From CALBPI01 sp039027435 (GTDB lineage: Bacteria > Pseudomonadota > Gammaproteobacteria > Steroidobacterales > Woeseiaceae), in the NCBI GenBank assembly GCA_039027435.1, contig JBCCKF010000014.1:1-64000 (forward strand): a stretch of DNA of 64,000 nucleotides. The letters run 5' to 3'. Numbering within the stretch: the stretch's first letter is position 1; the number at the start of each line of letters is the position of its first letter. Positions 1-9,081 of this stretch are shown here, in pieces. The notes under the pieces are model-generated. The model had not been told where the DNA came from, searched no databases, and saw only the letters and a program-made list of their open reading frames with translations. The position numbers and the translations under genes were made by a program.

Positions 1-358
1 ACTCATCCGAATATCGAATGCGCTTACCCATCTCTCACCTCTCATGATCTTCTACGATTATTACCATGAAAAGTGTCTAGGGTTCTCAGGCCGTATCAGT
101 AGCCACTAGGTGCAACATCAAGAAAACGGCACATCATTCGCGTCTTGTATTTTCCGCGATTCGCTTTGATGAATTCGTATTCCTTGCGAACGACATTATC
201 ACTTTCCTGGACACATTTAGTCTCCAAAGCAGATTGCTACGGACGAATCGTGTCCACTTAACCCTGGTGAATCCAGCTCCAGGTAAAAAACTGAGATAGT
301 AGCTGATGAGAGTCGGACGGAAGCTAACGGCTAATGGCGGAGAGTAGGAATACTACGA
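1..358. other. Gene-poor left end
   Basis: No credible gene is visible. The sequence looks AT-richer than the rest of the window. One frame is open from base 2 to about base 109 and ends in TAG, but its short product (about 35 residues) has no recognisable motif, so I do not call it a partial gene. An inverted repeat of CCTGG/CCAGG near 258-282 lies downstream of the minus-strand gene that ends at 359. It has no following T run, so it is not a convincing terminator. Confidence 0.5.
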
Positions 359-1360
359 TCACTGCTCCCAACCGCTAAACTCTCCATACGCATATTCATT
401 GGGGCTGTACTTTCTATTGAATAGTATCCAATGCCTTCCGACCTCCCACGCGAAGGAGCCTATTTCCCCTTTCTCGCGCTGTTCGTCGATATGGAGTCCA
501 AGCTTTTTCGCGTCTGCATCGAATCGATCCGCATCGACCAGATTGGAGTCTCGAATAACGACTGACATGTCGTTCAGCTCTGCGAGCAACCACAGATAGT
601 GCACTGCCCTAATTTGCTGGAAGTCGTCTTCGATCGACAACTGCAAAGACTGATATCTTTTCCTCAATTCGCCAGTCAGTGTGCCGTTTTCAATTTCGTC
701 CGCGTACTTGCGTGAGAACTCTGTGAACTCCCCGATACGGCTTTTAAATCCGGGATCTGCTTTTAACTCTTTCTGCCTCCGAATTGACCTATCTCGAATC
801 GCGGATGATAGATCGCAAGCCACCGCCCCAGTGTTGTAGGATTCTGAAAGATGGCCAAGGCCAACCCGATCAAGCGCTTGACCTAGTATTTCAAGGGCAT
901 CGGCCCTAACACTGAATGGTTCGATTGCTGAATGGCCGTCAATGGCCAGTGTTTCAATCGCGGCAAGTGCTTCGTGTATAAAGTCGATTTGTTGCAAACG
1001 CCGAACTTCAATCATTCGGTCCGTGCTAATGCGCTGAGCTTTGGCTTGAGCATCTTCAAACATCGGCCTCACGTCATCGGTGACATCGAATTCGACTCTA
1101 CCTGCATCATCGAACTGCAATGATTCCGCACGCCCATCCCAACCTCCTTGATGCAACAAATTCCTTACTGCAGCGAAACTTTCCTTAGATTGCTCGTCAA
1201 GTTCTCGCACGACCTCTTCAAGTTGTGTTCGGTACTCTGATTCAACCTCGATGAAGGGATCGCAAACTGCGGCAACTGACAGCGGAGAAAGTAGTAGGGA
1301 ACACGCTTGCAACAAGCCAATGGAAATCGTCCGGCAGCTGTGAAATTGGTGATGCTTCAT
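359..1360 (-). CDS. Secreted hypothetical protein, helical
   Basis: I do not recognise this 333-residue protein. A basic N-terminus followed by a hydrophobic stretch ending in VAA (about residues 15-31) looks like a Sec signal peptide, so the mature protein is probably periplasmic. There is no lipobox, because Val precedes the Cys. The remainder is rich in Glu, Arg, Leu and Ala and predicted mostly helical, with no catalytic motif I can name. The start is supported by a GGGAGA-type ribosome binding site about eight bases before ATG. The gene looks AT-richer than the central part of the window and stands alone between two gene-poor stretches, so horizontal acquisition is possible. Confidence 0.6.
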   Translation of the reverse strand: MKHHQFHSCRTISIGLLQACSLLLSPLSVAAVCDPFIEVESEYRTQLEEVVRELDEQSKESFAAVRNLLHQGGWDGRAESLQFDDAGRVEFDVTDDVRPMFEDAQAKAQRISTDRMIEVRRLQQIDFIHEALAAIETLAIDGHSAIEPFSVRADALEILGQALDRVGLGHLSESYNTGAVACDLSSAIRDRSIRRQKELKADPGFKSRIGEFTEFSRKYADEIENGTLTGELRKRYQSLQLSIEDDFQQIRAVHYLWLLAELNDMSVVIRDSNLVDADRFDADAKKLGLHIDEQREKGEIGSFAWEVGRHWILFNRKYSPNEYAYGEFSGWEQ

Positions 1361-1776
1361 AGACTATTCTCCCAAGCAACTGCCAGACACTAATGACTGC
1401 AATTGGCCAGTTGCAGTCGTCAAGTATATCTCGACATCGGCCGTTCTATCTTCTCGTATCTCGTTGAGAGCGGCGGTCGTAAGCTCATCGGCTGACCTCG
1501 TTTTCCCTTGCTAAGCTCGGCGGGTCAGAGGCTTTCGAACAAAAACACTGGCCCAGGAAGGAACGTGGTCGCCCGTACTCGAACGCTGCGACGCCAATGG
1601 TCTTTTTCAGGGTTCCAGCCGTGATTATTTTCGGTCTCATTGCGGAGGGTTTTGCCACGAGCAGATAGGATTCCAATCAGCCAAGGCGATGGTTTATTTG
1701 GAGACTCGATTCACTGCTGAGATACTTCAGTATCGATTTTGAAGTTTTGACCTCCACAACGAGATAGGGCGAGAAA
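1361..1776. other. Gene-poor intergenic stretch
   Basis: This 416-base gap separates two divergent genes, so it should hold both promoters. A 63-codon minus-strand frame (1485-1676) has no ribosome binding site or recognisable family and is not called. Near the right edge the palindrome GATACTTCAGTATC (1721-1734) could be an operator or hairpin ahead of the serine hydrolase gene. I see no RNA gene or mobile-element end. Confidence 0.5.
1721..1734. promoter_or_regulatory. Short palindrome upstream of serine hydrolase
   Basis: GATAC-TTCA-GTATC is a perfect inverted repeat (five-base arms, four-base loop), 42 bases before the start of the serine hydrolase gene. It could bind a dimeric regulator or form a small hairpin. 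No matching copy was noticed elsewhere, so the role is conjecture. Confidence 0.25.
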
Positions 1777-3108
1777 ATGCTAAAGAAACTCGTGCGCGGT
1801 GCACTGTTCCTGATTGTCGCTGGCATTGTGGTTGGCCTGGTGCTGTTCTTGCGTTCGGATTACCACCGTAATGCACTGCCGACTGTCTCGGGCATCACCG
1901 CGAAGCAGATTTGTTCAATGGCATTCCTGACCGGTCTTGAACCCGAGCGGACAAGAGCCATTTACCTCGACCCACAATTGGATTGGGCCGCGGATTTGGT
2001 CAAGAGCGAGCTTGACCGCGAGGACCGTTCTGCATCCGCAAGCGTATATGGCATGTACCGACAAAAAGCGGTGTACCGCGAAGGCCTCGGTTGCACGCTG
2101 GATCACGATGGGGCATTGGATCGATCGATCACCGTGCCCCTGAATGTTGCCAACCGCGCCTTGCCTGAAGCGGCGCCAGACCGCTTCGACCCAATTCAGG
2201 TTGAGGAAGCGTTAGATCGGGCGTTCGAAGAGCCAGTGGGTGGCAACCGAAATACGCTAGCCGTCGTTGTGCTGCATAACGGTGAAGTGATCGCTGAGCG
2301 TTATGCGCAAGGCATCGATGCCGACACGCCTCTATTGGGCTGGTCGATGACCAAGAGTGCTACTGCGACGCTCGCCGGAATCATGGCGCTTCGGGGCGAG
2401 GTGGACGTCACCGCGAAAGGCGCGGTGGATCCACCGGCCACTCCCGAGATTACTCTGGAGCACCTGCTGCGTATGAGCTCGGGGCTCGCCATTGACGAGC
2501 GCAATGACGGCACTGACCCCAGTTCCCTCATGCTCTGGTCTAGTCCAGACATGGCCAAGTTTGCAGGCAGTCGGCCACAGCGCCATACGCCTGGCGAGGT
2601 GTTCGACTACATGAGCGGCAGCACCAATCTTGCTATGCGACACCTTCAGAACCGGCTCGGCGATGACCTTGCAAGCCAAGTGCAAGGTATTCGAGACCGA
2701 TTGTTTGAACCGCTAGGTATGGCGAGCGCGATTATCGAGCCCGATACGATCGGCACTATGGTGGGCTCGTCCTACATGTGGGCGACGGCTCGTGATTGGG
2801 CGAAGCTCGGGCAGTTGTATCTCGACGACGGTGTCGTCGACGGTCGCCGGTTACTGGATCCAAGCTGGATTGAAGCGGTGGGTCAGCGTTCAGCCGACTC
2901 CGAGAATTACGGTATGGGCTTTTGGTTGTACCGTCGTTCTGAGGCGTTACCGAACGTTCTCGATATGGATGGCTTTCAGGGCCAGAACGTTGTGATTGTG
3001 CCGAGTCACTCGCTAGTGATTGCCCGCTTGGGTGCGACCAACCGCACCGACCCTGGAGTCTCGCGATTGGTTAAGGACCTCGTCGAGATTGTAAGTGCGG
3101 ACGAATAG
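1777..3108 (+). CDS. Membrane-anchored beta-lactamase-family serine hydrolase
   Basis: This 443-residue protein belongs to the class C beta-lactamase/esterase (AmpC-like, Pfam Beta-lactamase) superfamily. Residues about 9-26 form one transmembrane helix with little ahead of it, so the catalytic domain should face the periplasm. The catalytic SxxK motif is S190-M-T-K193. The second motif is Y278-M-S within a conserved FDYMSGSTN segment. The third motif reads GFQGQ rather than the usual H/KxG, which argues against a true beta-lactamase and for an esterase or peptidase-like hydrolase. The substrate cannot be named. It lies 26 bases upstream of an unrelated hypothetical gene and may be cotranscribed with it. 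Confidence 0.8.
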   Translation: MLKKLVRGALFLIVAGIVVGLVLFLRSDYHRNALPTVSGITAKQICSMAFLTGLEPERTRAIYLDPQLDWAADLVKSELDREDRSASASVYGMYRQKAVYREGLGCTLDHDGALDRSITVPLNVANRALPEAAPDRFDPIQVEEALDRAFEEPVGGNRNTLAVVVLHNGEVIAERYAQGIDADTPLLGWSMTKSATATLAGIMALRGEVDVTAKGAVDPPATPEITLEHLLRMSSGLAIDERNDGTDPSSLMLWSSPDMAKFAGSRPQRHTPGEVFDYMSGSTNLAMRHLQNRLGDDLASQVQGIRDRLFEPLGMASAIIEPDTIGTMVGSSYMWATARDWAKLGQLYLDDGVVDGRRLLDPSWIEAVGQRSADSENYGMGFWLYRRSEALPNVLDMDGFQGQNVVIVPSHSLVIARLGATNRTDPGVSRLVKDLVEIVSADE

Positions 3109-3134
3109 GCGAGGATGTTGACCCTATTTAGCCT

Positions 3135-4124
3135 ATGAAGGGATTAGCAACGACACTGTTATGTGTGGCGTTTCTAGTCACCGGCTATTGGCTTTATGAT
3201 CGACTCCTTCCAGGCGACTCTGAGCAAGAGCAGCAAGCAAGCATACGATCAGCCGAGCGGAATCTAGATGAACCGGGTCTTGTTGCAAAGTCGGAATCAG
3301 CGGATGGCGGACACTTGGAATATGGCAGCGACACTCTCGCTGCTAGCTCCAGTCAGGGCGGAATGGAGCGCGAGTGGCAAATTAGCTTGGGGCAGAGGGC
3401 GAGACTGACCGACAGCTCGCAGCCACCAACGACGAATATCGTTCAAATTCTCGCCGAGAATCCAATAGGTTTGTCGGCGGAGCAGGACCTGTTTGTATAC
3501 AGAACCCTGATGTTCTGCATTGATTCGCCGCGTAGTCAAACTGAATATGAAGCCGCTCAACTCCAAATCCTAACGACACGATCTCCCGATGGAATTTCAG
3601 TTGTTGCTGATACTCGTCCTGCTGAGAGAGTTCTAGAAAAGAAGTTTGAAATCTGTCGCGGACTAGACGCTGTGGAGTTCTCAAAGATCTCGGCCAGAAT
3701 CAAATCCGCTTCGGATGCGGGGCTGTCGCAAGCTCAGATGGAGCATGCGGATTTCATCGCAAGCACCACTGATCCGAAAGAGCCACCAAACGAAGCCAAG
3801 ATCGAGTTGTATCTTGGGTTAATGCAGAGCGCTAAGGATCAGGGAAACGCTGATGCGTTTTTCTATCTTGGACTCCGTGAGTTGAACCTCGGTGGAGCCG
3901 AGACTAGGGTAAGGGCGATCGCAAATTTAATGGTCGCAGAGAGCGTATATCGGGAATTCGGTATTCGAACTAACATTGCGGTTCTAATTGATCGACATTA
4001 TCGACTTCTGTATCCCGGAGAGCGTGCAGCTGCTCGATTGCTTGCCGAAGAGCTGAGCTCCGTCGAGTCTTGTTGCGAGGTTGTATACGGCAAGACTTGG
4101 GCGGAAAAGCTCGGCGAGCAATAG
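3135..4124 (+). CDS. Hypothetical protein with N-terminal anchor
   Basis: This 329-residue product is not recognised. Residues about 4-21 are a hydrophobic helix directly at the N-terminus, then a Glu/Gln/Ser-rich linker, then a helical C-terminal region. The segment around DAFFYLGLRELNLGG weakly recalls a Sel1/TPR-type repeat. The likely location is periplasmic, membrane tethered. The gene follows the serine hydrolase by 26 bases and precedes another small membrane-protein gene by 12 bases, so the three may form an operon. Its codon use and base content look more AT-rich than the serine hydrolase beside it. Confidence 0.55.
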   Translation: MKGLATTLLCVAFLVTGYWLYDRLLPGDSEQEQQASIRSAERNLDEPGLVAKSESADGGHLEYGSDTLAASSSQGGMEREWQISLGQRARLTDSSQPPTTNIVQILAENPIGLSAEQDLFVYRTLMFCIDSPRSQTEYEAAQLQILTTRSPDGISVVADTRPAERVLEKKFEICRGLDAVEFSKISARIKSASDAGLSQAQMEHADFIASTTDPKEPPNEAKIELYLGLMQSAKDQGNADAFFYLGLRELNLGGAETRVRAIANLMVAESVYREFGIRTNIAVLIDRHYRLLYPGERAAARLLAEELSSVESCCEVVYGKTWAEKLGEQ

Positions 4125-4136
4125 AGATCGAACTCG

Positions 4137-4523
4137 GTGAAAGTCTTCGTCTGCAAACTCCATGTCATTCTCCGCAACCTCACTCGACATAGCCCGGAGG
4201 AGAGGTACTGGCCAACCGCTCAAATTGCTTTTCCTATCCTGATCTTTTCAATGGGGTTGATTCTGGACCTTAAGTCGCACTTTGGGCTCTCAGATCGTTT
4301 GTCTATTCTTTCCTACGAAGGATCCCTTGCACTGTCAGCGGTTTTGACGCTCGCAATATTCGCTGTCATTTGGTGGTCAATTGGCGACAAGTCTGTCTAT
4401 GAGTCCGCGGACTCTTGGTTCAATGAATTGAGCGAAGGAAAGAGAAAAGACTGGATGTCGCTTGTCGCTGGCGCTTATTTGTGCGTTTTCTTCTTCGCAA
4501 TATGGTGGAGTGTTTTTCGTTAG
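4137..4523 (+). CDS. Small hypothetical membrane protein
   Basis: This 128-residue protein starts with GTG at 4137, 12 bases after the preceding stop. It appears to have three hydrophobic segments: about residues 28-45, 62-80 and 107-126. A basic N-terminal region and a short charged loop near residues 85-105 lie between them. No family was recognised. An internal ATG further down would remove the first segment, so the GTG is preferred, but no strong ribosome binding site decides it. The context suggests cotranscription with the two upstream genes. Confidence 0.45.
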   Translation: MKVFVCKLHVILRNLTRHSPEERYWPTAQIAFPILIFSMGLILDLKSHFGLSDRLSILSYEGSLALSAVLTLAIFAVIWWSIGDKSVYESADSWFNELSEGKRKDWMSLVAGAYLCVFFFAIWWSVFR

Positions 4524-4540
4524 CGGTATCGTCTCGCGGA

Positions 4541-5314
4541 CTATTCTGAGTCGTTTTGTCGTGTGCTGAGGAACGCAGCGACTACTTCCGGCAGCTGATT
4601 GAACGCGTCTTTGTCCGGAAGCTCAGAGTCTATCTCCGGGTCTCCCATGCCTTGTACGCGGTAGTCGGGCAGCACGTCACCAAAGTGGGCCTTCACGAAT
4701 AAATCGACGAGGCGCTCCTTGAGTCCATGCGGCACATTTAGGCGCTGAACGATCGATTCCTCGATACCCATGTGGACGACCTCATGAATTAGGGCGTTGG
4801 CCGGGTTTGCGTATTGGCGAAAACCACCGCGCGGATTTGTGAGCAGGATGATCGACCCATCGTCGGGGTTATAGCTGCCGCCCGGGCCATACAGGGTAAG
4901 AAAGATCTGGTGACGATTGTAGAATCGAAAATTCCATCTATAGGCCTCCTCTTCGATGCTGTTGACCATGGCCTCGAGCGAAGAAAGCTCAGCAGCCACG
5001 TGTTGGTACCCACGCTCGTAGTCTTCCGCGCGGTAAGCTTGTTGCTCCATAAACAGACCGAGTGCTGTGTAATCAGCGTCGGTGAGTGAGCCGCTTCGAG
5101 CTTTCTCTTTGAGCGCGTCGATAAGGTCTCCCGCCGGGAATGACACGTTGTAGCCGTTCTGCTCAAAAAACGGGATGTCCTGGAGGTTGCGCCAGACGTG
5201 GTTGGTCTCCTGCTGTGCAGTGGGGACCACGGCTTCGAATCGAGCGGGAGTGGCATTTGCAGCGCAGGCGCACGATACCAGCAAGATCGACAAGATAGAG
5301 ACTATGGTTCGCAT
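4541..5314 (-). CDS. Exported HExxH-motif protein, putative zinc peptidase
   Basis: The 257-residue product carries HEVVH at residues 177-181, the zinc-binding signature of metallopeptidases. It sits in a helix preceded by PANALI, and acidic residues just downstream (GIEES) could supply a third ligand. The N-terminus (MRTIVSILSILLVSC) fits a lipobox with Cys15, although signal peptidase I cleavage a few residues later is also possible. The start chosen is the ATG at 5314 because GAGGAAA lies just upstream. A GTG ten codons earlier is the alternative. No propeptide or known peptidase family was recognised, so activity is inferred from the motif only. It converges with the small membrane-protein gene ending at 4523. 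Confidence 0.55.
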   Translation of the reverse strand: MRTIVSILSILLVSCACAANATPARFEAVVPTAQQETNHVWRNLQDIPFFEQNGYNVSFPAGDLIDALKEKARSGSLTDADYTALGLFMEQQAYRAEDYERGYQHVAAELSSLEAMVNSIEEEAYRWNFRFYNRHQIFLTLYGPGGSYNPDDGSIILLTNPRGGFRQYANPANALIHEVVHMGIEESIVQRLNVPHGLKERLVDLFVKAHFGDVLPDYRVQGMGDPEIDSELPDKDAFNQLPEVVAAFLSTRQNDSE

Positions 5315-5439
5315 TGCTTTCCTCAAGGGGTATTGACGGCGCACCCAAAGCCTAACAACGCATGCCGCGCGGGGACAACGTGAACCTCTTCATTGCTTAA
5401 GTGAGTCGCGCGCCTTATAACGAAGTGCGATTTTTGGTG

Positions 5440-6606
5440 ATGAGACGAACGATGAGAAACACCGCGTTATCCGTGATGTTGGTTGCGTTGATGAGTATGC
5501 CTGTGGCGCCGGTCAAGGCTGATGTCGAATTGGATCAACTGCGAGCCGTCATTGTCGACAAATGGGGTGAGCTTGAGCCAGAGCAAATCACGCCGAGCGC
5601 GATGGACGGTTGGTATGCCATCGATCTCGGGCAGGGTCGACTCAACTACGTCTCATCAGACCTAAAGTATTTGCTGCGTGGTGAATTGATCGATCTGGAT
5701 ACTGAGTTCGCGGTGAACGAGCGACAGTATTTCGAGGCGCAGACCTCGCTGCGTAAACCTAACCGCGCGGAGCTCGCATTCTGGCGAGCGCGAAAGTTGG
5801 CTGTGGCCCGGTCGCTGCGCCTGTATCCGTCGGAAACCGAAACCACGTTGGACCCACACGAGTCTTTTGGCTCGAATCCGTATCTGCCGGATTGGTATCA
5901 AGAGTTGCCCGCGCAACAGCGAGCGATTGTGTGGACCGCGGGTCCGATTCCCGAGTGGTCGATGGCGGCGAGCAGCTTTCCGATCCCGTATGCCAACAGC
6001 CGAATGCTGTTCTATGTATCCAATGATGCGAACTTCGCGTTCCTCGGCGAGATTCTGAACCTGGGTGACAACACGAACCTGACCGCGACGGATCGAAACC
6101 GGATCACCGCAGAGGGCAGGGCGTATATGCAGAACAACCTCTCGGATCTGCGGCCCGAGCAGTTGGTGGTGTACTCACCTGAACGCCGTCGCACCTTCAT
6201 CACCGTATTCACCGACGTCAATTGTGGGTTCTGCAAGAAGTTGCACAATGATATGGACGTGCTCATGAGTGCCGGTATCGAGGTTCGGTACATCGCGTAT
6301 CCCGCAAAGCCGGGCTCGGCTGGCATCATGGCGCGCATCTGGTGCTCACCCAATCGCAAGCGCGAACTAACAGCGGCAAAGAATGATCTGAAATACGATG
6401 GGTTCTACTGCGACGAACAGAGTCAGGAGAAGCAGGATGAACTCACAAGGCTCGGTATCGTGAAGTCGTCGTTGCCCAGCCGATCTTGGCCACCACCGTC
6501 GCTACTGCAAGGCACGCCAATGATCGTATTGCGAAGCGGTTGGATTATTTCGGGGTATTCCTCAGCCGAGGATTTGATCGTGCGCATCGGTCAGCTGGGC
6601 GGGTAG
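5440..6606 (+). CDS. Periplasmic DsbC-like thiol-disulfide protein
   Basis: This 388-residue protein ends in a thioredoxin-fold domain of the DsbC/DsbG type. The redox motif is Cys-Gly-Phe-Cys (C262, C265), followed by a second cysteine pair (in IWCSPN and FYCDEQ) positioned like the structural disulfide of DsbC. A Thr-Pro cis-proline motif (GTPMIVL) comes later. Two stretches resemble the DsbC N-terminal dimerisation domain: about residues 40-95, and again about 185-255 directly before the catalytic domain. The protein is therefore longer than the roughly 240 residues of DsbC. A signal peptide ends near VKA. Starts at 5401 (GTG) or 5440 (ATG) are possible; the ATG gives the better signal peptide. 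The likely role is disulfide isomerisation or reduction in the periplasm. Confidence 0.75.
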   Translation: MRRTMRNTALSVMLVALMSMPVAPVKADVELDQLRAVIVDKWGELEPEQITPSAMDGWYAIDLGQGRLNYVSSDLKYLLRGELIDLDTEFAVNERQYFEAQTSLRKPNRAELAFWRARKLAVARSLRLYPSETETTLDPHESFGSNPYLPDWYQELPAQQRAIVWTAGPIPEWSMAASSFPIPYANSRMLFYVSNDANFAFLGEILNLGDNTNLTATDRNRITAEGRAYMQNNLSDLRPEQLVVYSPERRRTFITVFTDVNCGFCKKLHNDMDVLMSAGIEVRYIAYPAKPGSAGIMARIWCSPNRKRELTAAKNDLKYDGFYCDEQSQEKQDELTRLGIVKSSLPSRSWPPPSLLQGTPMIVLRSGWIISGYSSAEDLIVRIGQLGG

Positions 6607-6627
6607 GTATTCGCACTTCCTACGCGC

Positions 6628-8127
6628 TTACTCAGAAGCCGCCAAACGCATGCAGAAATCGAGTTCGGACTGGCGCGCACAAATGCCGGGCGCACCGCGA
6701 GTTGTCCAGTACTTGAAGAAGCCGAGTCGTTCGAGGTATTGAGCAAATCGATCGTCGTAGCGCATGGCGCCCTCGCGTTCAAAGAACAGAATCACGGACG
6801 TATCGAAATAGCCATTGAGGGAGTCACGATCCAGCATCGCGATCGCGGCGTCGGTCAGGCCCGCTTGATCGAGCATATGCACACCTAACCATCCGGGTAA
6901 GCCGTCCTCGTACGCACGGTTGACCGCGGTGGTCAGCGCGGCGCCGTCACTTCCGGCACCTGCGCGGTAGGCGACGTATGTACGGAATGCCTCGGCGTAA
7001 GGTCGAAATGGGCTTGCGTCGATCCAGGCGGCGGCCTGCTCAAAGTCTTCGTTCTCAATCATCATGAACCAGCGACCGATCCAGACGATCGGAGTTTCGA
7101 CGCCGAGATCCAGCCACAAGTAATCGAGCATGGTGCTCGCTGCTTGGACGTCGCCGAGGTGGAACGTATTCATTGCGATTTCCGCGAGAATTGGCGGCGA
7201 GTTGGGTTCGAGCTGGTTGGCTGCCTCTGTGAGCCGCACCGCCTCATCGATCCACCCAAGGTCACGGTAGTTACCGGCAAGCCACAGCAGAAGCGTCGGA
7301 TTGTCCGGATCCACCTCAAGGGCCTCCCGGTAGATGCGTTCCGAGGTGAGCCAGTCGCCACGGCCTTTCGCGATCGATGCCATGACTGAGCGCGCCTGCA
7401 CCAGGGAAGGGTCGAGCTGCAGCGCACGGTCTGCGGCCAGCAGTGCTTCTGTAGTTGTAATATCAGTGTCAACACTATCCGAGTAACTGGGCAGTGTGAG
7501 CCAGGCCGAAGCAAGCGCCACCCAAGCACTCGCGTACGTCTCATCAAGCTCAACCGCTTGCGTCAGGAGTTTGATCGCTTGCCGATTGTTGGCTTCGCCA
7601 CGTTGACGCCACAAAGCGGTGCCACGCTCATACATGTCTATGACGATAGGGTCTCGCGCTTCGTCAGGGGAGAGGTTTGCCGGCAGGTTCTGCCAAACCA
7701 GAATCACGGCGATCAGTGCCACCACCACGGTGGCCGACGCCAATAGCGCAAATGTTTTCGACGTCTGCGGCGCCCGCGGGGCCAGAGGTTCGGCGATCTC
7801 TGCGAACTCGGCGCGTGATGCCAGCCACCGGTCCAGCTCCGCTGGAAGTGCAAACACCGTGCTGCGCTTGTCGTGTTGCTGGCGGTGGACGGGCAGAGCT
7901 TCCTCACGCTCCCAGCGTCTCGCCGTGCGTTCACTACACCCGAGATAGTTGCCGATCCGTTTCCAGCCAACAAGGCGGGACTCGAAGTCTGGTGAGGAGT
8001 CGTCGGCTGCCACGAATGCGCGGTTCCTTGAAAAGAGGCGCCTAGGATACCGAAGGCGGGGCGTGTGGTGCATATGGCCAAGTGCGGTCATCAGCGGCAA
8101 GCCCCGGATTCCAAGGTTTGCCGCCAT
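6628..8127 (-). CDS. HTH, membrane-anchor and TPR protein
   Basis: This protein of about 499 residues has an N-terminal helix-turn-helix resembling MerR/excisionase-type motifs (VGWKRIGNYLGCSERTARR). A single hydrophobic segment (FALLASATVVVALIAVILVW) follows, then a long C-terminal TPR region. The layout recalls CadC/ToxR-like one-component regulators, with DNA binding inside and sensing outside, but the HTH type differs. The TPR half aligns by eye with that of the protein at 21234-23150, for example RRGEAN and LTLPSY versus ITLPSY. The start is uncertain: ATG at 8127 or GTG at 8154. Conservation appears to begin near ESRLVGWKRIG. It is divergent from the membrane-protein gene at 8184. Target genes are unknown. 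Confidence 0.65.
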   Translation of the reverse strand: MAANLGIRGLPLMTALGHMHHTPRLRYPRRLFSRNRAFVAADDSSPDFESRLVGWKRIGNYLGCSERTARRWEREEALPVHRQQHDKRSTVFALPAELDRWLASRAEFAEIAEPLAPRAPQTSKTFALLASATVVVALIAVILVWQNLPANLSPDEARDPIVIDMYERGTALWRQRGEANNRQAIKLLTQAVELDETYASAWVALASAWLTLPSYSDSVDTDITTTEALLAADRALQLDPSLVQARSVMASIAKGRGDWLTSERIYREALEVDPDNPTLLLWLAGNYRDLGWIDEAVRLTEAANQLEPNSPPILAEIAMNTFHLGDVQAASTMLDYLWLDLGVETPIVWIGRWFMMIENEDFEQAAAWIDASPFRPYAEAFRTYVAYRAGAGSDGAALTTAVNRAYEDGLPGWLGVHMLDQAGLTDAAIAMLDRDSLNGYFDTSVILFFEREGAMRYDDRFAQYLERLGFFKYWTTRGAPGICARQSELDFCMRLAASE

Positions 8128-8183
8128 TGCTAAGCCTTGCTCGCCGACGTCCACTGGAGCCCAGTCTGCGGAGGTTTATCGCT

Positions 8184-9023
8184 ATGTTGCCATTTCCAAA
8201 TGCCCATCGTTGGGTCATGGTTTTCTTGTTCTTTACGTTCGCGGCGTTCTTGCCCCGATACTTTGCGGTGCTATCCACAGCACCTTGGTTACACCATCTA
8301 CACGGCATCACCGCCACCGCTTGGATCGTGCTGGTGGCGACTCAGAGTTGGACGGCACATCGACGCAAATGGAACGCGCACGTATGGTCCGGCATAGCAA
8401 GTATGGCGCTCGTCCCTCTGTTCACTCTGGGTGGGTTGCTGGTCACTCAGCGTACCGTGCAATCGGAGGGCTTATTTCGCGAATTATTCGGTCAAGCATT
8501 GTCGGTCGCAGACATCGCGTTGTCGTTTGCTTTTCTAGCGTTGTACACCATGGCGCTCCGACATCGTCGAACACCCGATCTGCATGCGCGATATATGGTC
8601 GCCACGTTGATTGTGGTCAGCGGGCCCGCGATCAGCAGATTCTTTGCCAACTACGTGCCGGGCTTTCTGGTACGAAGTGCCGAGACGCTACCGAGATTCG
8701 GCGCGGCGATAGATGCGTCATTCATCATCGCGGCCGCGTTCTGCCTGTTTCTGATTTTTAAAGATCGTATGAAGCGCAAACCCATTGCGCCGTTCGTTGG
8801 CGCGCTTGCTGGCAACGTCGCACTGATCGTTAGCTACTACACCGTTGGCCGCAGTGACTGGTACGCGGGGGTCGCCAACTGGATCGCAGACCTACCGATG
8901 TGGCAGGTCGCTGTGTTTGCGTTATCGACCTCAACTGCTGCCGTTGCCTGGGGGTGGCGCAATCCGATTAAAGGCTCGACTGCACGAAATACAGCTGATA
9001 CCCGCCTAGAGGTTGCTACCTGA
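8184..9023 (+). CDS. Multi-spanning membrane protein, paralogue of 13808 gene
   Basis: This 279-residue integral membrane protein has about seven or eight hydrophobic segments. A GGAGG ribosome binding site nine bases before ATG fixes the start. Conserved histidines occur near segment ends (HHLHGITATAW; HRRTPDLHARYM), followed by GPAISR. The same layout and the GPAISR block appear in the protein at 13808-14593, so the two are paralogues. The paired histidines could bind haem or metal, as in cytochrome b561-like proteins, but no known family was identified with confidence. It is divergently transcribed from the HTH-TPR gene. Confidence 0.65.
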   Translation: MLPFPNAHRWVMVFLFFTFAAFLPRYFAVLSTAPWLHHLHGITATAWIVLVATQSWTAHRRKWNAHVWSGIASMALVPLFTLGGLLVTQRTVQSEGLFRELFGQALSVADIALSFAFLALYTMALRHRRTPDLHARYMVATLIVVSGPAISRFFANYVPGFLVRSAETLPRFGAAIDASFIIAAAFCLFLIFKDRMKRKPIAPFVGALAGNVALIVSYYTVGRSDWYAGVANWIADLPMWQVAVFALSTSTAAVAWGWRNPIKGSTARNTADTRLEVAT

Positions 9024-9081
9024 CTGACTTCTTTCCTATGCTCCGGCCCGGTAACGTCGTCACTACACCGGGGTGGCCGCA

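Noticed and set aside
2..109. Open frame at the window edge
   Set aside because: Too short and without recognisable sequence to call a partial gene.
1485..1676. 63-codon minus-strand frame
   Set aside because: No ribosome binding site, no family and no overlap with promoter logic; likely chance.
5350..5356. attC-like GCCTAAC near the 5345-5439 gap
   Set aside because: The heptamer resembles an integron attC end, but no complementary GTTAGGC partner or imperfect palindrome lies within about 150 bases.
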